From an uncultured Paludibacter sp. (GTDB taxonomy: Bacteria > Bacteroidota > Bacteroidia > Bacteroidales > Paludibacteraceae), in the NCBI GenBank assembly GCA_937927845.1, contig CALFXE010000215.1, forward strand, positions 1-33,239: a stretch of 33,239 bases of DNA, in the 5' to 3' direction. Shown here in pieces: positions 1 to 8,850 of this stretch (within the stretch, counting starts at the first letter, position 1; every line of letters starts with the position of its first letter). The notes beneath the pieces were generated by a model. It saw nothing but the letters and a program-made list of their open reading frames with translations, searched no databases and was not told the origin of the DNA. A program made the translations under genes and the position numbers.

Positions 1-77
1 ACAACTGAATAACAACCGAATAACAACTGAATAACAACCGAATAACAACTGAATAACAACCGAATAACAACTGAATA
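1..77. repeat. 11-bp tandem repeat (22-bp alternating unit)
   Basis: Seven tandem copies of an 11-base unit, acaacYgaata, alternate strictly between T and C at the variable base, which makes a 22-base higher-order unit. The array probably begins before the window. Its last copy supplies the A of the ATG start of the DUF4290 gene, so it forms the whole visible leader of that gene. Each 11-mer contains in-frame stop-like taa words, so it is non-coding here. Confidence 0.9.
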
Positions 78-670
78 TGCAATACAACACACAAATGAAA
101 AGGCTGACACTGCCGGAATATGGACGCAACATCCAGAATATGGTAGATCATTGCGTGGGCATTGAAGATGCCGAAGAACGAAAGAAATGTGCCAATACTG
201 TAATTGATATTATGGGGAGTATGTTTCCCCACCTTCGTGATGTCAACAATTTCAAACATATTTTGTGGGATCATCTGGCCATTATGTCGGATTTTAAGCT
301 CGATATTGAGTATCCCTATGAGGTGATTACCCCGGAGGAATTGAATACTCCCCCGGGACATCTTGATTATAGCCGGCCCACAATGCAATACCGTCATTAT
401 GGGAAGATCATGGAAAGGATGATCAAGATTGCTGCCAATATGGAGGAGGTTGAAAAGAAAAATTACCTGGTGAAGTTGTTACTTAGCCAGATGAAGCGTT
501 CCTATTCGCAATGGAACAAAGAGGCGGACGACCGGAAGATATTTCATGATCTGTATGCATTGTCGGATGGCAAAATAAAGATCGAAGCCGAAGAGTATGT
601 GATTCCCGAGGTGAAAGTAAATGCCAGTCGGGACAAATTGAAAAATATCAAGTCTCAACGTAGAAAATAA
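77..670 (+). CDS. DUF4290 family protein
   Basis: A 197-residue protein that matches the conserved Bacteroidetes DUF4290 family, recognised from its N-terminal block (YNTQ...LPEYGRNIQNMVDHC) and the LDYSRPTMQYRHYG stretch near residues 97-110. No function is established for this family. I see no signal peptide and no membrane segment, and the C-terminus is basic. The ATG directly abuts the tandem repeat array, and no Shine-Dalgarno sequence is visible. The stop lies 6 bases before rimM, in the same frame, so the two genes are probably co-transcribed. From memory, many Bacteroides have murA between this gene and rimM; it is not here. Confidence 0.85.
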   Translation: MQYNTQMKRLTLPEYGRNIQNMVDHCVGIEDAEERKKCANTVIDIMGSMFPHLRDVNNFKHILWDHLAIMSDFKLDIEYPYEVITPEELNTPPGHLDYSRPTMQYRHYGKIMERMIKIAANMEEVEKKNYLVKLLLSQMKRSYSQWNKEADDRKIFHDLYALSDGKIKIEAEEYVIPEVKVNASRDKLKNIKSQRRK

Positions 671-676
671 AAAAGA

Positions 677-1198
677 GTGATTTCCGGGAAAGATATCCTT
701 CTGGTGGGAAGTACACAGAAACCTTACGGGATAAAGGGTGAAATTATTATCCGGTTCCGTAAGGCTGAGTATGCCGATATAGATACAGAATACTATTTTC
801 TGGAGATAGAGGGTATTCCCGTCCCTTTTTTTGTGGAAGAGTTTACTTATTCAACCGATGTTACAGCCAGGGTGAAGTTCGAGGATGTCGACGATGAGAT
901 AGCGGCGGCACGATATGTCAACATGGATATTTATCTTCCACGCGAATTGGTGAAATCCCGGGCAGAGAAAGAGATGTCCGATTGGGATTACTTTACAGGT
1001 TTCACCGTTATTGATCAGCATGGAGTAAAATTAGGCATCATAGAGGAAGTGGATAACTCCACTATGAACGTACTCTTCGTTGTGAAAAATGATGAAAAGG
1101 AATATTTGATCCCGGCTACAGAAGATTTTATAGAGGCTATCGATGAGGAGGGAAATCTGATAGAGATGTTTCTACCGGATGGACTGATTGAAGAGTAA
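677..1198 (+). CDS. rimM: 16S rRNA processing / 30S maturation factor RimM
   Basis: RimM helps mature the 30S subunit by binding ribosomal protein S19 near the 16S rRNA 3' domain. The 173-residue length is normal. The N-terminal RimM barrel is recognised from VGSTQKPYGIKGEI (about residues 10-23), and the C-terminal PRC-type barrel from DYFTGFTVID to the LIPATEDFIEAID stretch. The start is GTG at 677: the codon three positions upstream is the stop of the DUF4290 gene in the same frame, and starting later would cut into the conserved N-terminus. A weak AAAAAGAG precedes it. The stop TAA at 1196-1198 is followed one base later by the dxr ATG, so the genes are closely coupled. Confidence 0.93.
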   Translation: MISGKDILLVGSTQKPYGIKGEIIIRFRKAEYADIDTEYYFLEIEGIPVPFFVEEFTYSTDVTARVKFEDVDDEIAAARYVNMDIYLPRELVKSRAEKEMSDWDYFTGFTVIDQHGVKLGIIEEVDNSTMNVLFVVKNDEKEYLIPATEDFIEAIDEEGNLIEMFLPDGLIEE

Positions 1199-1199
1199 A

Positions 1200-2384
1200 A
1201 TGGAAGACGGAAAACGAAATATTGCGATTTTAGGTTCTACTGGTTCGATCGGGACGCAGGCGCTGGACGTTATATCCTGCCACAGTGAACGGTTCGGGGT
1301 TTATGCCCTGGTTGCCAACAACCGGGTTGAGTTGCTTATAGAGCAGGCGAGGAGATATCTCCCCGAAGTAGTGGTGATTGCCAACGAATCGAAATATGAG
1401 CAATTGAAAGATGCGTTGAATGACTTGCCCATCAAGGTGTGGTGTGGAAGCAAGGCCATAGAGCAGGTGGTACAGGATGAACCGATCGATATGGTGCTTA
1501 CGGCGATGGTCGGTTTTTCGGGCCTGCAACCTACTATAAATGCGATAAAAGCCGGGAAGACTATTGCGTTGGCCAATAAGGAGACATTGGTCGTAGCCGG
1601 GGAGTTGATCACTTCGCTGGCACTCAGGCATAGAACGCCGATCTTACCGGTTGATTCGGAACATTCGGCTATCTTCCAGTGTTTGAACGGTGAGGGTGAT
1701 AATAAGATAGAAAAAATATTACTTACCGCTTCGGGAGGACCTTTCCGCACTTTCTCAAAAGAACGGTTGCGATATGTCACCCGGAAAGAGGCGTTGGCCC
1801 ACCCTAACTGGAATATGGGGGAGAAAGTGACCATCGATTCCTCTACCCTTATCAATAAGGGATTGGAGATGATCGAGGCCAAATGGCTGTTTGGAGTGGA
1901 TCCGTCACAGATAGAAGTACTTATACATCCTCAGTCGATCATTCACTCCATGGTGCAGTTTGAAGACCACTCTGTAATGGCCCAATTGGGGAATCCCGAT
2001 ATGCGGATGCCTATCCAACATGCCTTTTCGTATCCTGCCCGGTTGAAGTCGGATGTGAGACCATTGAACTTCATGGAGTTATCACAATTGACATTTGAAG
2101 CGCCCGACACCGGGAGATTTCCCGGCCTTTTGTATGCGTATGAGGCGATTTCCGTGGGAGGAAATATGCCCTGTATATTGAATGCCGCCAATGAGGTGGC
2201 GGTGGAATTGTTTTTAGAGGAAAAAATTGGCTATATGCAAATGAGCCGTTTGATAGAAAAAACCATGCAGAAAGCATCAGTCGTGCAAACACCGTCGTTG
2301 GACGACTACCTGCAAACAGATGCCGAAGCAAGGGAAATAGCAAGAGCGATTGCAAGAGAACAAATAACAGAATTTACTAATTGA
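1200..2384 (+). CDS. dxr: 1-deoxy-D-xylulose 5-phosphate reductoisomerase
   Basis: Dxr converts 1-deoxy-D-xylulose 5-phosphate to 2-C-methyl-D-erythritol 4-phosphate with NADPH, the committed step of the MEP isoprenoid pathway in the cytoplasm. The 394-residue protein shows the NADPH-binding loop GSTGSIGTQ at the N-terminus, the metal and substrate residues in PVDSEHSAIFQC, and the conserved LTASGGPFR, IDSSTLINKGLEMIEA and IHPQSIIHSMV motifs. I prefer ATG at 1200 over an in-frame TTG at 1188, which would overlap rimM and add only four residues before the conserved start. It sits directly after rimM and 43 bases before rseP. Confidence 0.96.
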   Translation: MEDGKRNIAILGSTGSIGTQALDVISCHSERFGVYALVANNRVELLIEQARRYLPEVVVIANESKYEQLKDALNDLPIKVWCGSKAIEQVVQDEPIDMVLTAMVGFSGLQPTINAIKAGKTIALANKETLVVAGELITSLALRHRTPILPVDSEHSAIFQCLNGEGDNKIEKILLTASGGPFRTFSKERLRYVTRKEALAHPNWNMGEKVTIDSSTLINKGLEMIEAKWLFGVDPSQIEVLIHPQSIIHSMVQFEDHSVMAQLGNPDMRMPIQHAFSYPARLKSDVRPLNFMELSQLTFEAPDTGRFPGLLYAYEAISVGGNMPCILNAANEVAVELFLEEKIGYMQMSRLIEKTMQKASVVQTPSLDDYLQTDAEAREIARAIAREQITEFTN

Positions 2385-2427
2385 TAAAAGCAACCCACCG
2401 AATGAGGTGTGTGTGATAATAAACTGA

Positions 2428-3750
2428 ATGGAGACATTTTTAATTAAGGCGTTACAACTCATTTTGAGTTTGTCGATACTGGTGGTTGTACACGAGTTCG
2501 GACATTATATTTTCGCGAGGATGTTCAAGATCAGGGTAGAGAAATTCTATCTTTTCTTTGATGCCGGATTCGCGCTCTTCCGCTACAAACCTAAGAACAG
2601 CCATACCGAATACGGTGTCGGTTGGTTGCCCCTGGGCGGTTATGTGAAAATAGCCGGCATGATCGATGAGTCGATGGACAAAGAGCAGATGGCACAACCC
2701 CCGCAACCCTGGGAGTTTCGCTCCAAACCCGCCGGACAGCGTCTGATGGTGATGGTGGCCGGCGTACTGTTCAACCTCTTACTGGCATTTTTTATCTATT
2801 CCATGGTACTTTTCACCTGGAATGACACTTATTTACCCCTAAAGAATGTGTCGCAGGGGATGGAGTTCAGTCAGGCTGCACACCGGGCCGGATTTCAGGA
2901 TGGGGACATTTTACTCAGGGCAGATAATAAGGAACTGGATCGTTTCGGTGTGCGTACACTACTCGATGTGGCCGATGCCGAAAGGGTGACCGTATTACGT
3001 GACGGCCAAGAAGTGAAATTGACCATGCAGGAAGGACTGATGGAAAACCTGCTGAAAGATAAAGAGGGGTTTGCAGCCTACAGGGTGCCTGCCGTGGTAT
3101 ATGAGACGATGGAAGGAAGTGCTGCCCAGAGGGCGGGATTAGTTGCTGGCGATAGTATTGTGGGGGTAAATGGAATAGCTACCCCGGCATTCAGTGACCT
3201 CCGGGAGGTTCTGGATAATAGCCGTAACCAGCAGATTACCCTCGATTATTACCGGAACGGATCGCTGCAATCAACAGCTATCGGGGTGGATTCGGCAGGT
3301 ACTTTAGGCTTTTATGCGATGGGTGTATACCAGGTCTATCAGACCGTCACGCTTAAATATGGCTTCTTTGAATCCTTCCCCGCAGGTATTCAATTGGGCA
3401 TACAGACATTGAGAGATTATGTGGCACAATTTAAATATGTGTTTACCAAGGCAGGCGCCTCATCTTTAGGTGGATTCGGAGCCATCGGAAACCTCTTCCC
3501 TGCACAGTGGAACTGGCAGGCTTTCTGGATGATGACCGCGTTCCTGTCGGTGATCCTCGCCTTTATGAATATCTTACCCATACCTGCGCTTGATGGAGGC
3601 CATGTGATGTTCCTTATTTACGAGGTAATCACCCGGCGTAAACCCAACGAGAAATTTATGGAATATGCCCAGGTAGCCGGGATGATCCTGCTTTTGGGCC
3701 TGGTGCTATATGCCAACGGTATGGATGTGGTCAGGGCTATTTTTAAATAG
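2428..3750 (+). CDS. rseP: Site-2 intramembrane zinc metalloprotease RseP
   Basis: An inner-membrane S2P-type protease that cleaves transmembrane segments, in other bacteria those of anti-sigma factors and leftover signal peptides. The 440-residue length fits. The zinc motif HEFGH lies at residues 22-26 in the first membrane segment, and the third zinc ligand motif LDGGH lies near residue 389 in a late membrane segment. Two PDZ-like domains are visible between them, the second around VVYETMEGSAAQRAGLVAGD. A membrane segment near residues 102-125 and a final one close to the C-terminus complete the usual topology. The position after dxr is common in this phylum. Its substrate here cannot be read from the sequence. 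Confidence 0.94.
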   Translation: METFLIKALQLILSLSILVVVHEFGHYIFARMFKIRVEKFYLFFDAGFALFRYKPKNSHTEYGVGWLPLGGYVKIAGMIDESMDKEQMAQPPQPWEFRSKPAGQRLMVMVAGVLFNLLLAFFIYSMVLFTWNDTYLPLKNVSQGMEFSQAAHRAGFQDGDILLRADNKELDRFGVRTLLDVADAERVTVLRDGQEVKLTMQEGLMENLLKDKEGFAAYRVPAVVYETMEGSAAQRAGLVAGDSIVGVNGIATPAFSDLREVLDNSRNQQITLDYYRNGSLQSTAIGVDSAGTLGFYAMGVYQVYQTVTLKYGFFESFPAGIQLGIQTLRDYVAQFKYVFTKAGASSLGGFGAIGNLFPAQWNWQAFWMMTAFLSVILAFMNILPIPALDGGHVMFLIYEVITRRKPNEKFMEYAQVAGMILLLGLVLYANGMDVVRAIFK

Positions 3751-3838
3751 TTTGGATGGTATAGTGAAGACGGACTTTATTACATGAGTTTGATAAAAAT
3801 GTCTTTATTATTTGTTCTTTACTCTTTATTCTAAGAAA

Positions 3839-4789
3839 ATGAGCGTTTCGGAATTAATCAACAATACAGGGAAGACTGCTTTTTCGTTCGAATTGTTGCC
3901 CCCACTGAAGGGAAACAGTATTCAGCAGGTATATAATGCAATAGATCGTTTGAAAGAGTTCGACCCGAAATATATCAATATTACAACTCACCACAGCGAA
4001 AGTATCTATAAGGAAGATGAAAACGGTACTTACAGGAAAGCGAACGTGCGGAGGCGTCCCGGTTCGGTAGCCATTGCTGCTGCCATACAAAACAAATATG
4101 GAATAAGGGCCGTTCCCCACATTATTTCACAGGGTTTTTCAAGGGAAGAAACCGAGTATGCGTTGATTGACCTCTCTTTTCTGGGGGTTACCGACCTGTT
4201 GGTATTGAGAGGTGATAGTAAGAAACTGGATGCCGACCAACGGAAAATGGATAGCCATCCTCATGCTACCGGTCTTCAGGAACAGGTGAATAACTTCAAT
4301 AAAGGAATTACGTTCGACGGATCCTCGTTCACTCCCCCCGAAGAGCCTTTCTCTTACGGCATGGCTTGTTATCCCGAAAAACATGAAGAGTCGCCCAATA
4401 TGGAGTCGGAGATCTATTATACCAGGATGAAGGTAGATAACGGTGCAGAATATCTTGTAACCCAGATGTTTTTCGATAACAGTAAATATTTTGAGTTCGT
4501 GAGACGTTGTCGTGAAGCCGGGATTACTGTACCTATCATTCCGGGGATCAAACCGATCCATCTGAAGAATCAGCTTACGGCATTACCCCGAATTTTCAGA
4601 TCCGATATTCCCGAAGAACTGGCTGCAGCGCTTCGCAAATGTAAAGACGATGAGGACGCGAAAGAAGTGGGTGTGGAATGGTGTACCGGGCAGTGTAAAG
4701 AGCTGATCCGGAATAATGTGCCAAGTATCCATTTCTATTCATTGATGGCTACCGAAAGCGTTCGCCGGGTAGCAAAGGAGATATATTGA
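3839..4789 (+). CDS. metF: 5,10-methylenetetrahydrofolate reductase
   Basis: MetF reduces 5,10-methylene-THF to 5-methyl-THF with an FAD cofactor, feeding methionine synthesis. The 316-residue protein has the FSFELLPP start of the barrel, the TDLLVLRGD motif and the QMFFDNSKYFEFV segment, followed by VPIIPGIKPI, all typical of the family. The start is ATG at 3839; an in-frame TTG at 3812 would add nine residues unlike the family. The TGA stop at 4787-4789 overlaps the ATG of holB by one base, with a good AAAGGAG just before it inside the metF end, so holB translation is probably coupled. Confidence 0.94.
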   Translation: MSVSELINNTGKTAFSFELLPPLKGNSIQQVYNAIDRLKEFDPKYINITTHHSESIYKEDENGTYRKANVRRRPGSVAIAAAIQNKYGIRAVPHIISQGFSREETEYALIDLSFLGVTDLLVLRGDSKKLDADQRKMDSHPHATGLQEQVNNFNKGITFDGSSFTPPEEPFSYGMACYPEKHEESPNMESEIYYTRMKVDNGAEYLVTQMFFDNSKYFEFVRRCREAGITVPIIPGIKPIHLKNQLTALPRIFRSDIPEELAAALRKCKDDEDAKEVGVEWCTGQCKELIRNNVPSIHFYSLMATESVRRVAKEIY

Positions 4790-5898
4790 TGTATTTTCGC
4801 GATGTCATAGGCCTCCACGACGTAAAAGAACACCTGATTAATTCGGTGTGCCAGGGTTTCATTCCGCATGCCCGTATCTTTTACGGTCCGGAAGGAGTGG
4901 GGAAATTGCCTTTGGCTATCGCATATGCCAGATACCTGAATTGCAGCAACCGTGGAGCTGAGGACGCTTGTGGCGAATGCCCTTCATGCCATAAGTTCGA
5001 TAAGTTGGCTCATCCCGATCTCCATTTTGTTTTTCCGGTGGTGAAATCAAAAGTGAGCGACCAGTATTTACCTGAATGGCGTGAGTTCCTGTTACAACAC
5101 CACTATTTCAATCTTAATGACTGGCTCAACTTTATTGACGCGCAAAATGCGCAGGGGATCATCTATTCGAAAGAGAGCGACGAGATCATCCGGAAGCTCA
5201 ATCTTAAAGTGTATGAAGCGCCTTACAAGATCATGGTTGTATGGCTGCCGGAGAAGATGCATGAGGCATGTGCGAATAAACTGTTGAAGTTGGTAGAAGA
5301 GCCGCCAGAAAATACTGTCTTTCTCCTTGTTTCGGAAGACAGGGAAAATGTGCTGCAGACCATCTGGTCACGATGCCAGCCATTGCATATCCGGGCCATA
5401 GAAAAAGAGGAGATGGAGGGAGCGCTGCGGCAGAAATTCGGATTGAATGCGGAAAAAGCACATTCTACAGCCCATATAGCTAACGGTAGTTTCACCAAAG
5501 CTGTCGAGATCATACAGGCATCGGAACATACCGACTATTTTTTTGAATTGTTCAGGCAAATGATGCGGAATGCCTTTTCCGGTAAAATCAAAGCTATAAA
5601 GGAGATCGCCAGCGAAATAGCAGGCATCGGACGGGAGATGCAGAAAAGTTTCCTGCTTTATTCGCTAAAGCTATTCAGGGAATATTTTGTGAGTAACCTC
5701 CATGAACCGGAAATGGTCTATCTGAATGGCGACGAATGGCAATTCGGTGAACGGTTTGCCCCTTTCATTAATGAAAAAAATATAGAGGCGTTAAGTGATG
5801 AGTTCTCTCTTGCTTACCGTCAGATTGAACAAAATGGCAACGCAAAAATTATTTTCCTCGATCTTTGTCTGAAAGTGACTATGTTTTTAAGAAAATAA
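4789..5898 (+). CDS. holB: DNA polymerase III delta' subunit
   Basis: HolB is the delta' subunit of the clamp loader, an AAA+ protein that helps load the sliding clamp at the replication fork. The 369-residue protein begins FRDVIGLHDVKEHL. The P-loop region is GPEGVGKLPLA at residues 33-43, where the Ser/Thr after the Lys is replaced by Leu; delta' is commonly a non-hydrolysing subunit, so this fits. A four-cysteine zinc module is visible at C52, C61, C64 and C67. The SRC motif (WSRCQPLHIR) follows near residue 200. AAAGGAG at 4774-4780 supports the ATG at 4789 rather than the TTG at 4786. Confidence 0.92.
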   Translation: MYFRDVIGLHDVKEHLINSVCQGFIPHARIFYGPEGVGKLPLAIAYARYLNCSNRGAEDACGECPSCHKFDKLAHPDLHFVFPVVKSKVSDQYLPEWREFLLQHHYFNLNDWLNFIDAQNAQGIIYSKESDEIIRKLNLKVYEAPYKIMVVWLPEKMHEACANKLLKLVEEPPENTVFLLVSEDRENVLQTIWSRCQPLHIRAIEKEEMEGALRQKFGLNAEKAHSTAHIANGSFTKAVEIIQASEHTDYFFELFRQMMRNAFSGKIKAIKEIASEIAGIGREMQKSFLLYSLKLFREYFVSNLHEPEMVYLNGDEWQFGERFAPFINEKNIEALSDEFSLAYRQIEQNGNAKIIFLDLCLKVTMFLRK

Positions 5899-5903
5899 TT
5901 TTG
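5896..5903 (+). promoter_or_regulatory. Possible -7 promoter element before ricT
   Basis: TAATTTTG matches the Bacteroidetes -7 consensus TAnnTTTG. It overlaps the holB stop codon and lies about 75 bases before the ricT ATG. I see no convincing TTG at the -33 position, so support is limited. Confidence 0.35.
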
Positions 5904-5943
5904 TAACTTGCACTCTGTTTTACTTAATAATTTTTTACAAGCC

Positions 5944-5968
5944 TCGTCTGCCGGGTGCGGCAGGACGA
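5944..5968 (+). promoter_or_regulatory. Hairpin just upstream of ricT
   Basis: TCGTC-TGCC pairs with GGCA-(G)-GACGA across a six-base loop (gggtgc), with one bulged G. The structure ends 10 bases before the ATG at 5979 and has no T-run after it, so it is not a standard terminator. It could affect ribosome access to ricT. This is inference from base pairing only. Confidence 0.45.
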
Positions 5969-5978
5969 TTTAATATAT

Positions 5979-7193
5979 ATGGACAAAGAACAATTAGCAG
6001 ATAAAATGGCGGATATCACACCATTGAGTGCGACAACCGTACGAAATACGAAGAGTTGCCGGGGATGCACCCGCCACAATAATAAACTCCACGTCTACGA
6101 CTGGTTACACGACTTCCCTGAATTACAGAAAGCCACCAAGATGGTGGAGGTGCAGTTCAAGAATACCCGTAAGGGTTATTATATCAATAGTAACGACCTT
6201 CAACTCGAGTTGGGCGATATCGTGGCTGTGGAAGCATTCCCGGGACATGACATAGGTACTGTGACGCTGACCGGAAAGCTGGTGGAGTTGCAGATGAAAA
6301 AGAATAACTTCAGGGATGATGCTAATGGCGGGCTGAAGCGGATCTACCGGATAGCGCGCCCTGCTGACCTGGAGAAATATGAGCAGGCAAAAGCGCGTGA
6401 ACAGTCCACCATGATCCGTTCCAGGGAGATAGCCGAAGAACTGGGGTTGAAGATGAAGATCGGCGATGTGGAATACCAGGGCGATGGAAACAAGGCCATC
6501 TTCTATTACATTGCCGACGAGAGGGTTGATTTCCGTCAACTGATCAAAGTGTTAGCAGCGGAATTCAGGGTGAAAATTGAAATGAAGCAGATAGGTGCAC
6601 GCCAGGAAGCGGGTCGCATTGGCGGAATTGGCCCCTGTGGGGGAGAACTGTGTTGCAGTTCCTGGATGTCGAGTTTTGTATCGGTCTCTACCTCTGCTGC
6701 CAGATGCCAGGATATCTCCATTAACCCCCAGAAACTGGCCGGACAATGCGGAAAACTGAAATGTTGCATGAACTACGAGGTGGATGCTTATGTGGAGGCG
6801 CAACGGGCACTGCCTTCGCGGGAGATCGTACTCGAAACGAAAGATGGCAGCTATTACCATTTCAAGACTGATGTTTTTGCGGGTAAAATCACCTATTCTT
6901 CAGATAAGAACAACGGAGTCAATCTGGTGACTGTTTCTAAAGATCGTGTATTCGAGATTATCCGGATGAATAAGCAAGGGGAGAAACCGCTGAAGCTGTC
7001 TGTGGAAACGGAGGAGAAATCCGGCAGTAATGGGGCGTATCTTGGAGATATTCTTGGAGACCAAAGTATTACCCGTTTTGACCAGGATAATCAGGCTAGG
7101 AGAAGGAGGAAACCCCGTAAAAACCGTCCCGATAATTTATCAGAAAACAGAAAATCCAGAAACAGAAGATCTCCGGGTGAGAACAATGAGTAA
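5979..7193 (+). CDS. ricT: PSP1-domain protein RicT (YaaT-like)
   Basis: RicT belongs to the PSP1 C-terminal domain family; in Bacillus it forms an Fe-S-containing complex with RicA and RicF that influences RNA processing and phosphorelay signalling. The 404-residue protein has the family cysteine clusters: GPCGGELCC (C220, C225, C226) and CGKLKCC (C257, C262, C263). An extra CRGC pair lies at residues 27-30. The last 35 or so residues are highly basic (RRRRKPRKNRP), which suggests nucleic acid contact. ATG at 5979 is preferred over an upstream in-frame GTG at 5955, which sits inside a hairpin. The gene overlaps gldH by 8 bases. Confidence 0.88.
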   Translation: MDKEQLADKMADITPLSATTVRNTKSCRGCTRHNNKLHVYDWLHDFPELQKATKMVEVQFKNTRKGYYINSNDLQLELGDIVAVEAFPGHDIGTVTLTGKLVELQMKKNNFRDDANGGLKRIYRIARPADLEKYEQAKAREQSTMIRSREIAEELGLKMKIGDVEYQGDGNKAIFYYIADERVDFRQLIKVLAAEFRVKIEMKQIGARQEAGRIGGIGPCGGELCCSSWMSSFVSVSTSAARCQDISINPQKLAGQCGKLKCCMNYEVDAYVEAQRALPSREIVLETKDGSYYHFKTDVFAGKITYSSDKNNGVNLVTVSKDRVFEIIRMNKQGEKPLKLSVETEEKSGSNGAYLGDILGDQSITRFDQDNQARRRRKPRKNRPDNLSENRKSRNRRSPGENNE

Positions 7194-7653
7194 TATCTTT
7201 TTAGTATTTACCGGTCTGCTTTTCGCTATTTTTGCCTCCTGCTCGGGGAAAGAGATCTATTCCCGGTTTCATTATCTTGAGGGCGGAAAGTGGTGTCGGG
7301 ATTCTGTGCTTGTTTTCACGATGGATTCTTTGGGATATTCCTTCGATGCGGAATATATGGTGACGGTGGAACTGACGACCAATCGCAGTTATCCTTACCG
7401 TGACCTATGGTTGATCATTGATCAAAATCTGACTGATTCTCTTGTATGTACCGATACACTTCGCCTTTTGTTGGCCGATGAACACGGAAAATGGCTGGGA
7501 GGTGGCGTTGGAGGGTTGAACCAGTTGTCCCTGCCTTACCGCTCTTTTATCCCTACTCCGCGGGATTCAATGCACCACTACCGACTGACAATTCGCCACG
7601 GGATGGATGAAGAGCTGTTACGTGGAGTGGAAAAAGTGGGGATTAAGATGTAA
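7186..7653 (+). CDS. gldH: GldH-type gliding motility lipoprotein
   Basis: A 155-residue predicted lipoprotein. A hydrophobic signal sequence (about residues 4-17) ends in FAS-C with Cys19 as the likely lipidated residue, followed by a SGKEIYS stretch. GldH is required for gliding in Flavobacterium, and homologues are widespread in non-gliding Bacteroidetes, where the role is unclear. The ATG at 7186 overlaps the end of ricT by 8 bases. A longer in-frame reading from 7030 inside ricT would destroy the signal peptide and is a shadow. The holB-ricT-gldH order, which I recall from other Bacteroidetes, supports the call. Confidence 0.8.
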   Translation: MSNIFLVFTGLLFAIFASCSGKEIYSRFHYLEGGKWCRDSVLVFTMDSLGYSFDAEYMVTVELTTNRSYPYRDLWLIIDQNLTDSLVCTDTLRLLLADEHGKWLGGGVGGLNQLSLPYRSFIPTPRDSMHHYRLTIRHGMDEELLRGVEKVGIKM

Positions 7654-7665
7654 ATTGTTTGTGTC

Positions 7666-8430
7666 ATGGAAATTGTAATTGTCGGGTCGGGCAATGTGGC
7701 TACCCACATGGCAATGGCGCTGAAAGGAGCGGGCAACAGGATTGTACAAGTATACAGCCGGACGCTAAAGAATGCGGAGTTGCTCGCCGGTAGGGTGGGA
7801 GCCGGGCCGATTGATGACATTGGCGCGGTTCGTTGCGATGCCGGACTCTATATTTTTTCAGTAAAAGATGATGCCCTGGCGGATATTGTGTCCCACATGC
7901 CGCCCACCACCGGCTTATGGGTGCATACTGCCGGTAGTATACCCGTTTCAGTCCTTTCTCCCCATAAGGAGAGAGGGGTACTTTATCCGTTACAGACATT
8001 CAGTAAGGAGAGGGAGGTGAATTTCAGGAATATTCCGCTCTTTGTGGAAGGGGATTGTTTCGAAACAGTGGCACGATTGAAAGAAGTGGCGGAAACGATC
8101 TCGGAAAATGTTCATATCCTTTCCGGTGATAAGCGGCGTATCTTGCATCTTGCGGCAGTTTTTGCCTGTAACTTTACTAATCACATGTATGCGCTTGCGT
8201 CGGAAATAGTGAGTGACGAGGATATCCCGTTCCACCTGTTAACCCCCTTGATCACAGAAACCGCAGAGAAAGTCACAGGGATGGATCCTCATACTGCCCA
8301 AACGGGGCCGGCCGTCCGGTTTGATGAAAAAGTGATTCAAAAACACCTGGAATTATTATACGATCCCCTGAAAAAAGAGATTTATTCCCTTTTGAGCAAA
8401 AGTATTTATAAAGTTTCCACTCAACAATAG
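7666..8430 (+). CDS. Rossmann-fold DUF2520 oxidoreductase-like protein
   Basis: A 254-residue protein with an N-terminal NAD(P)-binding Rossmann motif GSGNVATHMA at residues 7-16, related to the F420/NADP oxidoreductase and pyrroline-5-carboxylate reductase fold, and a C-terminal DUF2520 helical region beginning near HILSGDKRRILHLAAVFACNFTNHMYAL. The substrate is unknown. It starts 12 bases after gldH and is likely in the same transcript. No clear terminator follows it, but a new promoter appears before the next gene. Confidence 0.85.
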   Translation: MEIVIVGSGNVATHMAMALKGAGNRIVQVYSRTLKNAELLAGRVGAGPIDDIGAVRCDAGLYIFSVKDDALADIVSHMPPTTGLWVHTAGSIPVSVLSPHKERGVLYPLQTFSKEREVNFRNIPLFVEGDCFETVARLKEVAETISENVHILSGDKRRILHLAAVFACNFTNHMYALASEIVSDEDIPFHLLTPLITETAEKVTGMDPHTAQTGPAVRFDEKVIQKHLELLYDPLKKEIYSLLSKSIYKVSTQQ

Positions 8431-8520
8431 CACTTTTTATCTGAAGGCTTCCGCTTTAGTTGCAATGTCGGGCCGTGAAAGTCCAATTATAAATATAACG
8501 TGAAAAATTAACATAGAAAA

Positions 8521-8552
8521 ATTGAGTTCTTGGAAAACAACTGTTACTTTTG
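8521..8552 (+). promoter_or_regulatory. Promoter of the vor operon
   Basis: TACTTTTG at 8545-8552 fits the Bacteroidetes -7 element TAnnTTTG, and an ATTG at 8521-8524 lies 20 bases upstream in the -33 position. The ferredoxin-subunit ATG is 30 bases downstream. This is the best-formed promoter in the chromosomal part of the window. Confidence 0.6.
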
Positions 8553-8582
8553 TAACAGACAATTAAAAAACCACATCTAATA

Positions 8583-8813
8583 ATGGGAAAAGTCAAGGGT
8601 TATGTAGAGGTGAATACCGGTCGCTGTAAAGGCTGTAATCTCTGCGTGGTATCATGTCCTACCGATACATTAGATTTACAGCCTCGGGAAGTGAATGACC
8701 GCGGGTATCATTATGCCTATATGAAGAGTCCCGATGATTGTATCGGATGCGCGAACTGTGGATTTGTATGTCCGGAAGGATGTATAACGGTCTATCGGAA
8801 GAAGGTGGTGTGA
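8583..8813 (+). CDS. 2-oxoacid:ferredoxin oxidoreductase, ferredoxin-like delta subunit
   Basis: A 76-residue two-cluster ferredoxin. The first 4Fe-4S motif is C15-C18-C21-C25 with a following Pro, and the second is C53-C56-C59-C63-Pro. In four-subunit 2-oxoacid:ferredoxin oxidoreductases this subunit carries electrons from the thiamine diphosphate centre to ferredoxin. Its place at the head of the vorB-vorA-vorC operon supports that role (vorD/korD position). It has its own upstream promoter and lies 37 bases before vorB. Confidence 0.9.
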   Translation: MGKVKGYVEVNTGRCKGCNLCVVSCPTDTLDLQPREVNDRGYHYAYMKSPDDCIGCANCGFVCPEGCITVYRKKVV

Positions 8814-8850
8814 CCATTTTTCGAAAGAAAATAGTAACAAAACTAATATT

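Noticed and set aside
1..77. CRISPR-like array
   Set aside because: The units are 11 bases and directly tandem, without unique spacers, and no cas genes are nearby.
5223..5513. Minus-strand frames inside holB
   Set aside because: They are shadows of the holB coding frame without any family motif.
7030..7185. N-terminal extension of gldH back to 7030
   Set aside because: It lies inside ricT in another frame and would hide the lipoprotein signal that starts at 7186.
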